A DNA stretch of 64,000 bases from Balaenoptera acutorostrata (Eukaryota > Chordata > Mammalia > Artiodactyla > Balaenopteridae), in the NCBI RefSeq assembly GCF_949987535.1, contig NC_080067.1, positions 41,451,533 through 41,515,532 of the forward strand, read 5' to 3'. The first letter of the stretch is position 1. Each line of letters opens with the position of its first letter. The position numbers and the translations under genes were made by a program. The notes beneath the pieces are model-generated. The model saw only the letters and a program-made list of their open reading frames with translations, was not told the DNA's origin and ran no database searches. This document shows positions 32,800 through 44,433 of the stretch, in pieces.

Positions 32800-33965
32800 T
32801 GTTGCCCTCATTCGGCAAATACTGATTCAAAGACTACTATGTGTCAACTACTGTACCTAATGTCAAGTGTAATTAGGCAAAGGGAATAAACATAAAAGGA
32901 GTAGGCTGAAAGTGTTCAAGGAAAAGGGAACAGTTTATGCAAAAGCCCTGAGGGGGGAAAGAGCTGGGCTGGTCCCAGGAACTGAAAGGACAAGAGGTTT
33001 AAACTCTGTCGGGAAGGAATGAGATGAGCTTGAAGAGGCTAGCGAAAGCCACATCATGCATGGCCTGGTAGGCCATGGCATGAAGTTCTTAAAATTTTAC
33101 TTTCTGACTGTTTGGGTGAAGAGATTGGGGTCGGGGTGAGGGTGACAAGAGGTGTATCAGAGAAATCAGCACAGAGGCCAGGTGTTGGCTTAGACCAAAG
33201 TGGTAGAAGAGGAATAAAGGGAAATACATTTAAGATTTTTTGTGAAGGTAGAACCATAGGGCTTACAGATGAGTTAGATGTAGGAGATGAGGGAAAGGCA
33301 GAGGTTTCTGGCTTGCACAGTTGCATGAAACTGAATATACCACTGCCTGAGTTGGGAAGACTGGGGGAGGACAGGTAGAGCTGGGAAACTTTGAAAGAGA
33401 ATCAAGAGTTTGACTGGCACTATGTTGTGTTTGAGATGCCTGAGAGAGACTGAGAGAGAGGTGGCAAGTTAGTAATTATATTTACAATCTGGAGCCTACT
33501 GGATATATGGTTGATCAGCATATATAATATTTATATACAATGTATATTTATTTAATTAAAATAGTATTTAAAGATATGTTAGTGGGACTCCATATTTCAG
33601 AGATTGAAGATGATAGTGTAAGAAGATAGAGAAGGAACGGGGAAAGGAAATAGAAAGGAAACTGGGATGTGTAATGTACCAGAGGTCAAGAGAAGAGAAT
33701 GGTCAACTGAGAAGTGTGCGGCTTGAAGGCTACTGAGAAGTGAGCGTGAGGATATAAAGTGACTATTAGATTGGACAACACCAAGGTCACTGGAGGCCTT
33801 AACCAGGTAGTTTGGAGAGCATGACAGAGGTGAGCAATTTGAGACAGTACAAGCAGATAAGTCTTTGGGGAGATCAGGATAGCATATAAAAAGGAAATTC
33901 AAAAAAAAGAGACAGATCTGGGGAAGGGAGATGGGCTGAAATGAACTAAGTTTTTAGGTACGGTG
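32800..33965 (-). mobile_element. L2 LINE, long reverse fragment
   Basis: Reverse L2 with 'CAAAGACTACTATGTGTC', 'GCAAAAGCCCTGAGG', 'CATGCATGGCCTGGTAGGCC', 'GGTGTTGGCTTAGACCAAAG', 'TTGTGTTTGAGATGCCTGAG' and 'AAGGTCACTGGAGGCCTTAA'. A small AT-rich interruption lies at 33480-33590. Frames at 33054-33378 are chance. Confidence 0.8.
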
Positions 33966-35034
33966 AGCTTCAGGTTGCTATAGAACATCTGAGTGATAAT
34001 ATCTTACAGGAGGCTGGATTATGAATTGAGAACTTTGGAACCATGTATATGCAGCCAAAGCTGGGACAGGCATCTCCGGCCCAGATGCCCTTTTAACATA
34101 CCAGGTCCCCTCGTACTGTCCCTGCTCAAGGTCCTGATGTAAAAGAGATTTAGCATCTAACCTCTTTTCCAGACATGAGGCTTGAACTACTCACCTCAGC
34201 TAGTAGCCACTGACTCCATCCTCTCTCTAGAATCTACAAGCCACCTTAGCCCTTTCCGTGGCCCTTCAGTTTTTTTCTGTAAGCGAAATTTCTAGAAGTA
34301 GCATTTCTGGGCCACAAGATATGTCTTGATCTGACAGGTCAGAGGCATGACCGTGGCAGGTTGGAGAAAGCTGAATGAGATATGCTGTCTCTCTCTGTTC
34401 CTGCTCTGAGTGGTACCTTACTTCTGCTTGGTTTCTGTAGCCTTTGCTAAATAAATCAAGAGCTTCATCTTTCTTGGGTCAGTTAGTGTGGTCTCTTGAG
34501 CCATGCCATGGCCTAAGACTTTCTTTCAGTGTTGGGAAGGAAAAAATAGCTGTGAAAATCAGAGGAGGTGGGAGGACTTTTGGAAGTGGAGCCCATTATA
34601 TATGATTACTGAGAACTTTTCTCAGCACTTTGGCTTAGACTGTTTTAAGATTCCTCATGGGAACACTTTCTTGTGAGAGTCGCATGCAGGTGTATTTTAC
34701 AGACTCCTTTTCCTTTTTTCAAAATAACTTTAACATACACCTACTCAAATAAGCCACCCATCTTATATGAGCTGACTCATTTGTCAATAACAAGTGCAGA
34801 AGCCAGTGTGGAGGCTGACTGCTCCATCAAGAGCACAAAGTGTATTGTATTTCAGCTTAAGCACGTCGAGCAGTGAACTTTTCCTTGTTCATAGGACATC
34901 CATTGACTTACATGTGGGTCCTCAGTGTCCTGAGAGAGACTGTAAATTCAATGCAAAGGGGACAGGGACACAACATGGGTAGAACGTAATAGAGATGATG
35001 TATGGTACATCAAAAAAGGACCATCTCATTGTAT
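33966..35034. other. Intergenic, nothing recognised
   Basis: Unique-looking sequence. Short open frames at 34673-34982 overlap and lack protein features. Confidence 0.4.
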
Positions 35035-35512
35035 TCGTTATTGTATTAGTGTCCTAGGGTGGCCGCAACAAAGTACCACAAAGGGGTGGCTTAGAACAAC
35101 AGAGATGTATTGTCTCCCAGTTCTGAAGGCTGGGAGCCCCAAATCAAGGTGACGGCAGGGCCATGCCTTCTTCTGAAACCTGCAGAAGAAGTCTTCTTTG
35201 CTTCTTTCTAGCTTCTGGTGGTTGGCCAGCGACCTTTGGTGTTTGTTGGTTTACAGTTGCATAATTAGTCTCTGCCTTCATCATCACGTGGCATTCTGTG
35301 TCTGCATGTGGCTGCCGTCTCTCAAGAACACTAATTATGTTGGATTAGGGCCCACCCTACTCCAGTATGACCTCATCTTAACTAATTATGTCTATTTCCA
35401 AATTTTTGTGACCCTATTTCCAATTAAGTTCACAGCCTAAAGTACAAGGGATAAGGACTTCAACCTATCTTTTTTTTTTTTTGAGGAGACACAATTCAGC
35501 CCATAACACTCA
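35035..35512 (-). mobile_element. MLT1-type MaLR LTR
   Basis: Reverse-strand LTR with strong landmarks: 'TATTAGTGTCCTAGGGTGGC', 'GTACCACAAAGGGGTGGC', 'CAGTTCTGAAGGCTGGGAG', 'GGATTAGGGCCCACCC', 'ACCTCATCTTAACTAATTA' and the end 'GACACAATTCAGCCCATAAC'. A T-run of 14 at 35470-35483 interrupts the last part. Solo LTR. Confidence 0.8.
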
Positions 35513-35755
35513 TGTTCACATCAAGGAAGGGATGGGAAGGAGGAAAGGGGGAAAGAAAAGTGATAGTTACGGATAATGAGTTGGAAGGCTAGTTGTCCCC
35601 ATTACTATTTCCAGACCACTACTTCCCTACCCTCTTCTAACAAAAAATTGCTTCCAGGGGCCCCTGCTATTTGGCTAAACTACCCTCTCTTCCTTTCTTC
35701 TTCTTTCTAGATATTGTTATGTACTGAACAGTCTTCTGTTCTTTGCACTAAATAC

Positions 35756-35902
35756 TGGGCAGTGGTTCTCAAACTCTTCTGGATATTCCAGATCACCTGG
35801 GAACTCGGTAAAAATACACAGAAGTCCAGGCCCTATCCTACTTCAACCAGCCTGTCTCTGTATCTTCTTCTAAGGCTCCCTCAAGTTTGAGAACCACTGG
35901 CC
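35756..35902. repeat. MER5A, complete
   Basis: Begins CTGGGCAGTGGTTCTCAAAC and ends CAAGTTTGAGAACCACTGG, giving clear terminal inverted repeats. The middle has 'CCAGGCCCTATCCTACTTC'. Confidence 0.85.
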
Positions 35903-37384
35903 TTGGACACATGGCTTGCAGTCTTTACCCCAACCTTTGCCAATATCGTGGGTACGTCATCATCCACAAAGATGACTCTGCCAGCACCAGACCTTTCATT
36001 TCTTGACCTCTTCACCCTCAGTGACCTTCTACTCACTCCTTCAGAGCCAGCGTGTCCCACAGCCACACCCTGGACCTTGTCGGCATTATCTCACTAATGT
36101 GAGGAAGCAATGTCTCTTGCCTCCTACCGGCTTCCTACAATTCCTTCCTCAGCCCCTGGCCATCTGGTGGCGGCTCCCTCCAGCCCGTCTTGAAATCTGA
36201 GGTAGCTCCAGACTGCCTCTTCCCACAGGCCCCCATGTGGTCTAGGAGAAATACCCACCCCACCCCACTGCTGGGAGGGGCGCTCCCAATGCAGCCTTAC
36301 CGCTCCCCCCTCTCCCCTTTGGTCAGAACTTCTGTTACCAGTCCTTACACTTTTCAAACTTAAGGAGGCACATTTGAAGCTCTTCAGTTTGCTTCCTTAA
36401 AGTATCTCTCTCACTTGGTTTAAGAAGAGAGGAGAACCATTCCCTTCACCTGGGGGGGTCGGGGGTGGGGGGAAGGAAGAAAAAGCCAAGGTATTCCAAC
36501 AATTCTCCAAAGAAAACTTCTCTCAATTTTTCAACTCTTGTGCTTATACAAACTCCAGTTGGGTGGATTAAAGGTCACAAAACCAGTTTGACCCCTCTTT
36601 ACAAGTTCTTCATTGGTGGTATAGCCCCTCATTATAGCACCTATTGTTTTCTTCTCAGTCTTTAGGGCTTCAGCCAAAACTAAAATAGAAAGAGCCCCAA
36701 CTGAACATCCTGTTTACATAGAACACTGCTCCCTAATTTAGGAAATGGCTAGTTTGTTTGTTAAACAATTTTCACTAGGACCATTCCTTGACCTTAAGGG
36801 GACCCTTCCCTAATTCATGGTCCCATTTACTTTCACCACTAGCCTTCTCCCGCCTCCCTGCATCACAGGTTAGATTTCATGGTTCCTACTCTCAGTAATC
36901 CTCTTGCCAATGCCATAAATTTCCTTGTCTCCTTATCTTTTCCTCACATCAATCTGGAAAAACCTCCATCCTGGATGAACTCAACAGCCTACAGCCTCCA
37001 TGCCTGCACCCAGGAAGCTGTGCACCACACTTTAGAAACACAAAAGGGCAAGTTGATATGATTATAATTTTAAGGTCACTAGCTCTAGGCCCTTACTGCC
37101 AACAATTCTGTTATATTTCTTGGAGAACATAGAAGTCATTATACTGTAACACCTTCTCCCTAGCAAATTTGCCACCCAACCTTCAACTGCACCCATCCTA
37201 TTCTCTTTCCCTCCTGTTAAAATAGAGATATTCCCCCTTTGGTCCAAGACCAATGCCTCTGTTTCTTCTTTGGATCTCATTCCCTCTCACCTTCTTAGGA
37301 ACCATACACCATTAATTATCCCTTCTTCCATCTGGATTCCTATCGGTGTCTAAATATACTAAAGTCTCCCCTAGATTAACAAAC
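35903..37384. other. Intergenic, nothing firm
   Basis: About 1.5 kb of C/T-rich sequence. It may be an old repeat but I cannot name it. No gene is supported. A GGGGGGGTCGGGGGTGGGGGG-like G-run lies at 36451-36471. Confidence 0.4.
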
Positions 37385-37605
37385 CTGTAACAGCTTACAC
37401 TTATAAAGTACTGTGCATCACTATTATGCTAAGTACTTCATATATGCAAATTATTTAATCATCATATTACTCTGTGAAGTTGGTAGTATTTTTATCTCCA
37501 TTTTTTAAAGAGGAAACAGATTCAGAGAGATTACATAACTTGCCCAAGATCACACAGCTGATGAGTAAACTGGGATTCAAACCCAAGGAGTTTGGTTCCA
37601 CATCC
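37385..37605 (-). repeat. MIR SINE, well preserved
   Basis: Reverse MIR: 'ATGCTAAGTACTTCATATAT', 'AAAGAGGAAACAGATTCAG', ACTTGCCCAAGATCACACAG, 'GGGATTCAAACCCAAGG'. Confidence 0.9.
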
Positions 37606-38099
37606 TTTTCTATTCTCTGGATTCCCTGTTGGTCTGTTTTTGTTGTCTATTGTTTCTCCAGATTTTCTATTTCATTGTCTTGTCTCCTCCATGACCTGCT
37701 TATTCCCCCCATCCCGCTCTAACTTTTATTATGATAAATTCAAAATTTACAGAAAAGCTGCAAGAATAGTGCAGTGGGCCCCTATATACACTTTATTGAG
37801 ATTCACACACATAAATAGGTGTATACACACACACACACACACACACACAGAGGCAGTTACACAATGACATGATTCAAATTTCAGTTACCATGGTATACTA
37901 ACTGTAATTGCATAAAGACTTCCCTAACAGAGCTTCAAATAGCTACATAATGAACAGATGCCCATGATGATCGGTGACAGTGACCAATCATGACACTTCT
38001 TTCAAAAATCCATCAGATTGGTCACTGCACATCTGTTACTCAGTTCATGCACAGACAGCAAAGCATGCAATTGTGTTGCCTCCTTGTCTCTCAGTGATA

Positions 38100-38575
38100 A
38101 ACTCACATGACATTTTATAAAAATGGATATTGGTCAAAAAAGATGAAAGTGCAGGAAAGAAATTAAAAGTGATAATGCTAAAAGTGAAATTCCAATCAAA
38201 CATAAATGGAGTTGTAGAAGACAGAACTGGGAATATTGACACTGCCACCATTAGAAACACTCTAGATATGCAACCAGAGGAACTTAGTGAAGGCAAATCT
38301 ATAAAGATTAATGAGGAAAGTGGTTGTGATGAAAAGGATGAAGATGTCCCGGGGGAAGTGACATTAGCAAAAACTTCACATTAAAGGGGCTTTTGGAGAT
38401 ATTTTACAACATTGTAAGTGCAAATGATAAAAGGATACAAGCTGATCCAAACTTAGAAAGGAGTATGACAATTTGCAAAGGCATAGAGAAGATTCTATAT
38501 AGTTAGTTATATGATCAGAAGAACTGTTCAAACTACTCTAAGTGTTTTACAAAGAAATAAAATATTTTAATCCTC
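38100..38575 (+). pseudogene. Decayed Tigger-like (pogo) transposase C-terminus
   Basis: A forward frame of 84 codons (38130-38381), rich in Lys, Glu and Asp, runs to a stop. The reading continues in another frame past it with tracts resembling SFTLKGLLEIFYNI, then 'DPNLERSMTICKGIEKIL', and last a 'CFTKK' end. This order (acidic linker, ADPNLERSMTI-like segment, basic FTKK end) is typical of the C-terminus of Tigger/pogo-family transposases. The DDE catalytic core is not present here. It lies inside the old L1 at 37.7-40.6 kb, so it inserted after that L1. It is broken by stops and at least one frameshift. It could also be a fragment of a related TIGD-type gene, but the decay argues for a transposon fossil. 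Confidence 0.6.
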
Positions 38576-39240
38576 AATGTTTCTAATGGTTTAAATTACA
38601 GTATACTAAATAAAAATTAGTTTTACTAGTATTTCATTTTCCTTCATTTATAACTGACCATAAGAGTTCATAGTGTTTTGACAAAACTGTTTAAAGGTCA
38701 TGCAACAGTGGTAATTTTCCCCATTATTAAAAATAAATTTGCACAGTTTCACTTTACACAGTCATTTTTGAGTCCTGTACTACCATGCAAAGTGAGGACT
38801 GCATATATGTATACATATTTTTTTTTTTTTTGCCTGAGCCATTTGAAAGTACTCTGCAGATATCATGATGCTTCATCCCCTAAATATTTCAACATGTATG
38901 TCTATCTCTTAAGAACAGGGGCATTCTTCTAGGTAATCACAATACCTCTCTTACCACTCTCAAGAACTTTACCATTGATACCATATCTAATATTCATTAT
39001 GTATTCAAATTTTCCCAACTGTCTGAATAATATCCTTTGTAGCATTTTTTAAAATCCAATGGCTACATAAAGGCCAAACATAGCCTTTAGTTGCCTTTAA
39101 CCTAGAATAGTTCTGCTGCTTTTTTTTTCTTTTCTCCTCCTGACATTGATATTCTTTAATGAGTTCTGTAGAGTGTCCCACTATTTGGATTTGTGTGATT
39201 GTTCTCTCATGCTTAGATCTAGATATTTATGTTCTAGAAC

Positions 39241-40104
39241 TTGTTTCCTTCACCTGCCCTCCTCCCATTTCCCAACCAGTGCCCAGGTAGCTATGGTAAG
39301 GTATGGTGAAATTTCTGTAATGTCCTTCCCTCCTTTTTATTCCTTTCTCTCTCCTTAACCAAGTAACCAACCAATCCTCTTCTCTCAAAAAAAAAAAAAA
39401 ACAAAAAAACAAAACCAAACTACTCTGTAACTCCCTCAACCCTCCCACACATTCTTAAGAATGACTGAAATTCCATCATCCATTCCCTTCATTCTGTTGT
39501 TTCTAGCAGAGTCTCTTTTCACGCCTTGGGTGCTCAAATGCCTGCACATTCTCTATCCCAATCAAAATCTACTCTCAGGAAAGGACTGAAAACCCTTACA
39601 TTCAAAGTGAAATGACTACCAGCAGTTTAAAAAGGCACATCTCCCAGGGGAAGAAGTGCCTTTTGGCAAAGTTCTGTGCAGATATATGCCCAGTGCTCGG
39701 CCAGTTGCCAGGGCATAACAGAGTCTCTAATTTTTTGTTGAATTAAATTGCCGTATAGCTCAGCAGGCAAATTAGAGATTTCCATATCAAACTCTGTCTT
39801 CATTAAAGCACTGCTTTCAGTGGTAACTCTTTCTACTGATAAGTTCGTATAGGAGGGCTAGAGTCTTGGATGACCAGGTGGGCATTTGAAGAGAATCTTT
39901 GTAATATTGTTGTTTTACTCTTGGCAAACAAAGTAATTCTCGTAATATAATTTTCATGGATGGCTTGTCTCATGAACTAGTTTATAAACTTGAATTCAGA
40001 GAAAACAAAGTGATGATATCTTAAGGGCTCATTCTCCCATGACTCCTAACACATGCCTTACCTGTAATCAAAGTTCAACAGATGTATACATTTGACAAGA
40101 ATAC
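39241..40104. other. Intergenic, AT-rich
   Basis: No gene. An A-run with single C interruptions at 39388-39416 could be a retroposon tail, but no element body is recognisable beside it. Confidence 0.4.
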
Positions 40105-40640
40105 TACATAGAGGATGGTTTGTCTTCTTTTGTTCATCATTATCACAAGGTATATAATGTCTGTTCGTAGTCATGTAAGTTTTATCATTGGGTTAAGATG
40201 GTGTGTGAGATTTCTTTAATTGTCAGATTACCTCTTTCTTTTAATTATTAATGAGTACTGTATAAGGAGATACTTAGAGACTATGTGAATATTTTATTTT
40301 CCAACCTTTCACCCAGCAGTGTTAACATCCATTGATAATCCTTCCCTTCTCAGTTATTATTTTGGTGGTTACAAAATGAAGATTTTCTAATCCCATCAAT
40401 CCATCTACATTTATTACCTGGCATTTTTCTGTAAAGAAGAGCTTTCCTTCCTCTCTTGCACCCACCCCCACCCCTTGCCTTTTTTTTGAGTATTTTAATT
40501 GACTCATGGATCCTTTTTCATTCAATATGTTATAATGAATTGCCATCATTATTTTTATCTTTCAGATTGCCCTGTTTTGGCTAGTAGGAGGACCTTTAAC
40601 CTGGCTTCTGTGTCTTTTGACATATCCCATTAGTTTGGAA

Positions 40641-41079
40641 TGCTTATCTGGTTGCTTTTAATTGAGTGCCAGATAATTGCATTTGGATAATTGTACAAAT
40701 AGTTGGAGGCCTACAATGATATTATCTTTCTCCAAGGAGGATTTATGTTTGCTTCTGGCAAGAGGTTAAGGCCACTAGCAATCCTAGATCATTTTAATCC
40801 AATTGGAGAACCTGAGAGGATTTGAAGCTGGGAGGGCTGGTCTATTTCTGGTTTACCCTCACTCCCAATGTAGTCCTTTGGGTCCCAACCCAAAACCTGG
40901 CGTCACTCCCTTTGACCTTCCCTGAACTTCAGTTTTTATACCCCTATCCCTGCTAGTCTGTCAAAAGTTCTGTTCAGCTTCTTAGCCACCTTTTTGGAAA
41001 AAGTGGCTTGAAATGTTCTGCTCACCTCTGAGTTTTCTTCTCTCAGGTCTTATTACCTTAAATCTTTATGTTAGCTCTT
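40641..41079. other. Intergenic, nothing recognised
   Basis: Unique-looking sequence without a supported feature. Confidence 0.4.
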
Positions 41080-41091
41080 GGAGTAATTTTT

Positions 41092-41410
41092 TTTTTTTTA
41101 ATTATTAGCACCTTTTAATTATTATTTATTTTATATTTTTTATTTTTGGCTGTGTTGGGTCTTCGTTTCTGTGCGAGGGCTTCCTCTAGTTGCGGCAAGC
41201 GGGGGCCACTCTTCATTGCGGTGCGCGGGCCTCTCACTATCGTGGCCTCTCTTGTTGCGGAGCACAGGCTCCAGACGCGCAGGCTCAGTAATTGTGGCTC
41301 ACGGGCCTAGTTGCTCCGCGGCATGTGGGATCTTCCCAGACCGGGGCTCGAACCCGTGTCCCCTGCATTATCAGGCAGACTCTCAACCACTGCACCACCA
41401 GGGAAGCCCC
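41092..41410 (-). mobile_element. CHR SINE, long class
   Basis: Reverse element with a T-rich tail, GGCTGTGTTGGGTCTTCG, 'CTCCAGACGCGCAGGCTC', GGGGCTCGAACCC, and end CCAGGGAAGCCCC. Target duplication GGAGTAATTTTT at 41080-41091 and 41411-41422. Confidence 0.94.
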
Positions 41411-41519
41411 GGAGTAATTTTTAAAATATTTTTTTTACAGCTTTTGTGGGTTTTCTGGGTAAGGTGCTAGCCTGAATTACCTAATCCATTACTAGAAGTA
41501 GAAGTTCTCCTGACCCCAG

Positions 41520-42070
41520 AGTTGACTTTTAAAAATACAGTATGGTCACATCATCTTTCTAATTTAAACACTTCAGTGACTGCCTATTTTTCTGCAGAAT
41601 TCTTAATTAGGCCTGAAAGTCTACATCCCCAAATCATCTCCAGCCACTCTCCCTCTCACTTTCTACTTTCCAAACCCACTCGCTCTTTTTTGCATGCCAC
41701 ACCTTCACAGTTCTGGCTTTGCACTTGCCGTTCCCATCTCCCGACCACTGTTCATCTCTCCCACCCATCTCCCTCTGAGCTAGGTACTGCTTACGTAATC
41801 ATCAGAGCTCAGTCAAATGTCTCCTCACCGAGGAAGCCTGCCCTGGCTCTCCCGGCCTAGGCGGGTCTCAAGGATGGCACCACGCTCTTCTGCAAAGGAC
41901 TTAGTGAAGTTTGTAATTTTAGGTTGTTCTGAGTGATTATTCAACTACTACCTGTCATCTTCCATATCCTATATGAAGGCAGGGATCATGTCTGTTCTGC
42001 TCACCATTGCACACTCAGCGACTGTTTGTGGCAGCCATTCAATAAGATAGAAGAATGAATAAAAATAATT
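41520..42070 (+). mobile_element. L2 LINE fragment
   Basis: Forward L2: 'TGGTCACATCATCTTTC', 'CACACCTTCACAGTTCTGG', 'CAAATGTCTCCTCACCGAGG', 'TATGAAGGCAGGGATCATG', ending in a CATTCAATAAGATAGAAGAATGAAT-like tract (quoted partly). The 112-codon frame at 41522-41860 lies in it and is not a gene. Confidence 0.8.
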
Positions 42071-42980
42071 GTCAATCAGCAAGTCCTTTTCTGGGTCACT
42101 TATCTATGCAATTAGCCCGCTTATTTTTACCAACAGGTCCTCATGTAGGGTTTCGTTGATGCAGCTAAAATTTCCTGGCTTTTAACTTTGAAGTCTGATA
42201 AAAAAAACAGTTTCGGTTTCCATTTCTCTTACGGTCACATTGATTTCATGTCTATAGAACATTATTTTTAACCAAAGACACATTGTTTTTTTGACGACTT
42301 TACAAAACTTTGAAACCGAGAGTTTTCCTAGGTTTCAATAATCATCGAGAAAAAGCCAGTTCAGATCCTTGATTTCCAATTTAGTTGAGTCTTCAGAAAG
42401 TGAAAAATAAAAGTCAGAGTCTCAGGCAGGTGATGAAGTCGAAATAATACAGCAAATAATGTTGCAAATATTTTCTTTTGTTTAATATAGATTTCCCTGA
42501 TAGAGTAAATTTCCATCTGTTTTGCATTTGAAAATAAAAGACAGCTGTTTTTTAAAGTTTGTAGGCAAGAAGTCAATAAATAATGGGAACTCTAATTGAT
42601 ACTACAGGTTTCTGTTTTAAACCAGACCTTAGGCTTACATTGCTAGAAACTTGTATGCACCTGTACCAATTGTTAATTTTCATATTGTAATATGCTTGAC
42701 TTGGACTTGGATATTTTTCTTTCTCTAAACTCATAGAACACACAAATGTCAACTGTTTCTTTAGACTCTAATTTCTTACTCAGCTTCCCCGAATGGGGTC
42801 TTCATTGACAAAGTTAGGTGACAGGAACTGTAAATTAGCTTAGATTTATAGGGATTACAGTTTGCCTCAGCTGGAGAAATATGAAATGAGTGGACACCAC
42901 TGGGCAACACCTCACTTTCAGGCTTTGTGAAAATAAATCTCCCTCATCTACAAATGAAGAATGCAGCCCAGTACTCTTTT
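42071..42980. other. Intergenic, nothing recognised
   Basis: AT-rich unique sequence of about 0.9 kb with no supported gene, RNA or repeat. Confidence 0.45.
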
Positions 42981-42997
42981 TAAAAGACACACATTTA

Positions 42998-43223
42998 GGG
43001 ACTTCCCTGGTGGTCCAGTGGTTAAGACTCTGTGCTCCCAATGCAGGGGGCCCAGGTTCGATCCCTGGTCAGGGAACTAGATCCCCCATGCCACAATGAA
43101 GATCCCGTGTGCTGCAACTAAGACCCAGCGCAGCCAAATAAATAAGTAAATATTTTAAAAAATAAAATAAAAGCTAGCCCTAGTCCCACCAGGGTCCCTA
43201 AGTTTAAAAAAAATAAAATAAAA
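42998..43223 (+). mobile_element. CHR-type SINE with extra 3' segment
   Basis: Forward medium-length element: GGGACTTCCCTGGTGGTCCA, B box GGTTCGATCCC, 'GCTGCAACTAAGACCCAGC', then an (AAAT)n tail at about 43137-43167. A further stretch of about 30 bases (AGCTAGCCCTAGTCCCACC and following) and a second A-rich tail come next, all inside one target duplication. The duplicates are TAAAAGACACACATTTA at 42981-42997 and TAAAAGACACATATTTA at 43224-43240, with one mismatch. The layout suggests a 3' transduction. Confidence 0.9.
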
Positions 43224-43393
43224 TAAAAGACACATATTTAGGCCCTCCTAATTAACCTTTATGTCAAATGGAGGAACAAATGTGTTCACCATGTAGGTTT
43301 AGAAATGGGGAAATTCTTAGATATGATAGCAAACAGTCCCAACTTTTCTCCTAAACTCTAGTCTTCTTATCTGTCTACTAACCATCTCCTCTT

Positions 43394-43715
43394 TTTTTTT
43401 GCTGCGTTGGGTCTTAGTTGCGGCACACGGGATCTTTGCTGAGGCCTACCGGATCTTTCATTGTGGCGCGCAGGCTTCTCTAGTTGTGGCGTGCGGGTTT
43501 TCTCTTTCTAGTTGTGGCGCACAGGCTCCAGGGCGTGTGGGCTCTGTAGTTGTGGTGCACGGGCTCTCTCGTTGAGGCATGTGAGCTGAGTAGTTGTGGC
43601 GCATGGGCTTAGTTGCCCCGTGGCATGTGGGATCTTAGTTCCCCGACCAGGGATCGAACCCGTGTCCCCTGCCTTGGAAGGTGGATTCTTTACCACTGGA
43701 CCATTGGGGAAGCCC
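43394..43715 (-). mobile_element. CHR-type SINE, divergent long form
   Basis: Reverse element with a perfect 16-bp target duplication, CTAACCATCTCCTCTT, at 43378-43393 and 43716-43731, inside the L2. Its body differs from the other long copies, with 'GGGATCTTTGCTGAGGCC' and repeated TAGTTGTGGCGC units. It ends GGGATCGAACCC then GGGGAAGCCCC, so it is probably a separate subfamily. It is the last (rightmost) CHR SINE in the window. Confidence 0.92.
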
Positions 43716-44402
43716 CTAACCATCTCCTCTTAATGTGTCCAAAACTACACTCTTGCTTCCCTTTGCTCCCAAAAGCCTGCCTTCCGCAATCTTCACCATC
43801 TCAATAAATGACAATTCCATTCTCCTAATTGCTAGGCTGAAAACTGAGGGATCATCCCTGGTTCTTCAGTTTCCCTCATAAACTATGTCCAATTCAACAG
43901 CAAATACTCTCAGTTCTACCCTCATCATGCTTCCAGAATCTAATCACATCTCGCCACTGCCACGGTTAGTACACTGGTCCCAGCTGCCATAATCTCTTGC
44001 CTACACCAATAAATGATCTTCCTGCTTTTACTACTGCCATCCTACAAGGCTCTTCTACACCAAGTAGCCAGAGTAATCCTTTTAAAATGTAAATTATATA
44101 GATTTCTGTCTCAAGGTGGAGTCCAAAGTCCTTACCATGGGCCTAAAAGATATGAGATCTGGTCTCTGGCCACCCCTTTGACCTCTTCAGCAGAACTTCC
44201 TTTCATTCATTCCACTCCAATCAAACTGGCCTCTCTGATTTTTTTTCTAATATGCCAAGCTTGCCTCTACCTCAGATGCTATTCCATCTACCCGGAATGC
44301 TCTTCCCCTAATATCCTCATGGCTAGCTCCTTTACCTTCCTCAGACTTCCGCTTAAATGTTTCCCTTTAGGAAATGCCTTTCCTGAACAGCACGTCATTT
44401 TT

Positions 44403-44433
44403 ATTTATTTATTTATTTATTATTATTTTTTTT
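44403..44433 (-). mobile_element. Tail-only retroposon insertion (31 bp)
   Basis: A 31-bp (ATTT)n/T-rich tract lies between perfect 15-bp duplicates CAGCACGTCATTTTT at 44388-44402 and 44434-44448. Read on the - strand it is an A-run followed by (AAAT)n, the same as a CHR SINE tail. No SINE body is present. It lies in the L2. Confidence 0.8.

Larger units (their letters stand above)
37715..40640 (-). mobile_element. Old L1 relic in pieces
   Basis: Three reverse-strand pieces of one old L1 3' region: 37715-37950 ('CAGAAAAGCTGCAAGAATAG'), 38800-39240 ('CCATTTGAAAGTACTCTGCA', 'TTCAAATTTTCCCAACTGTC') and 40105-40640 ('TTGGGTTAAGATGGTGTG', 'TTAACATCCATTGATAATCC'). A (CA)n run lies at about 37827-37850. 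The Tigger-like fragment and about 0.9 kb of unassigned sequence (39241-40104) separate the pieces. Confidence 0.65.
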
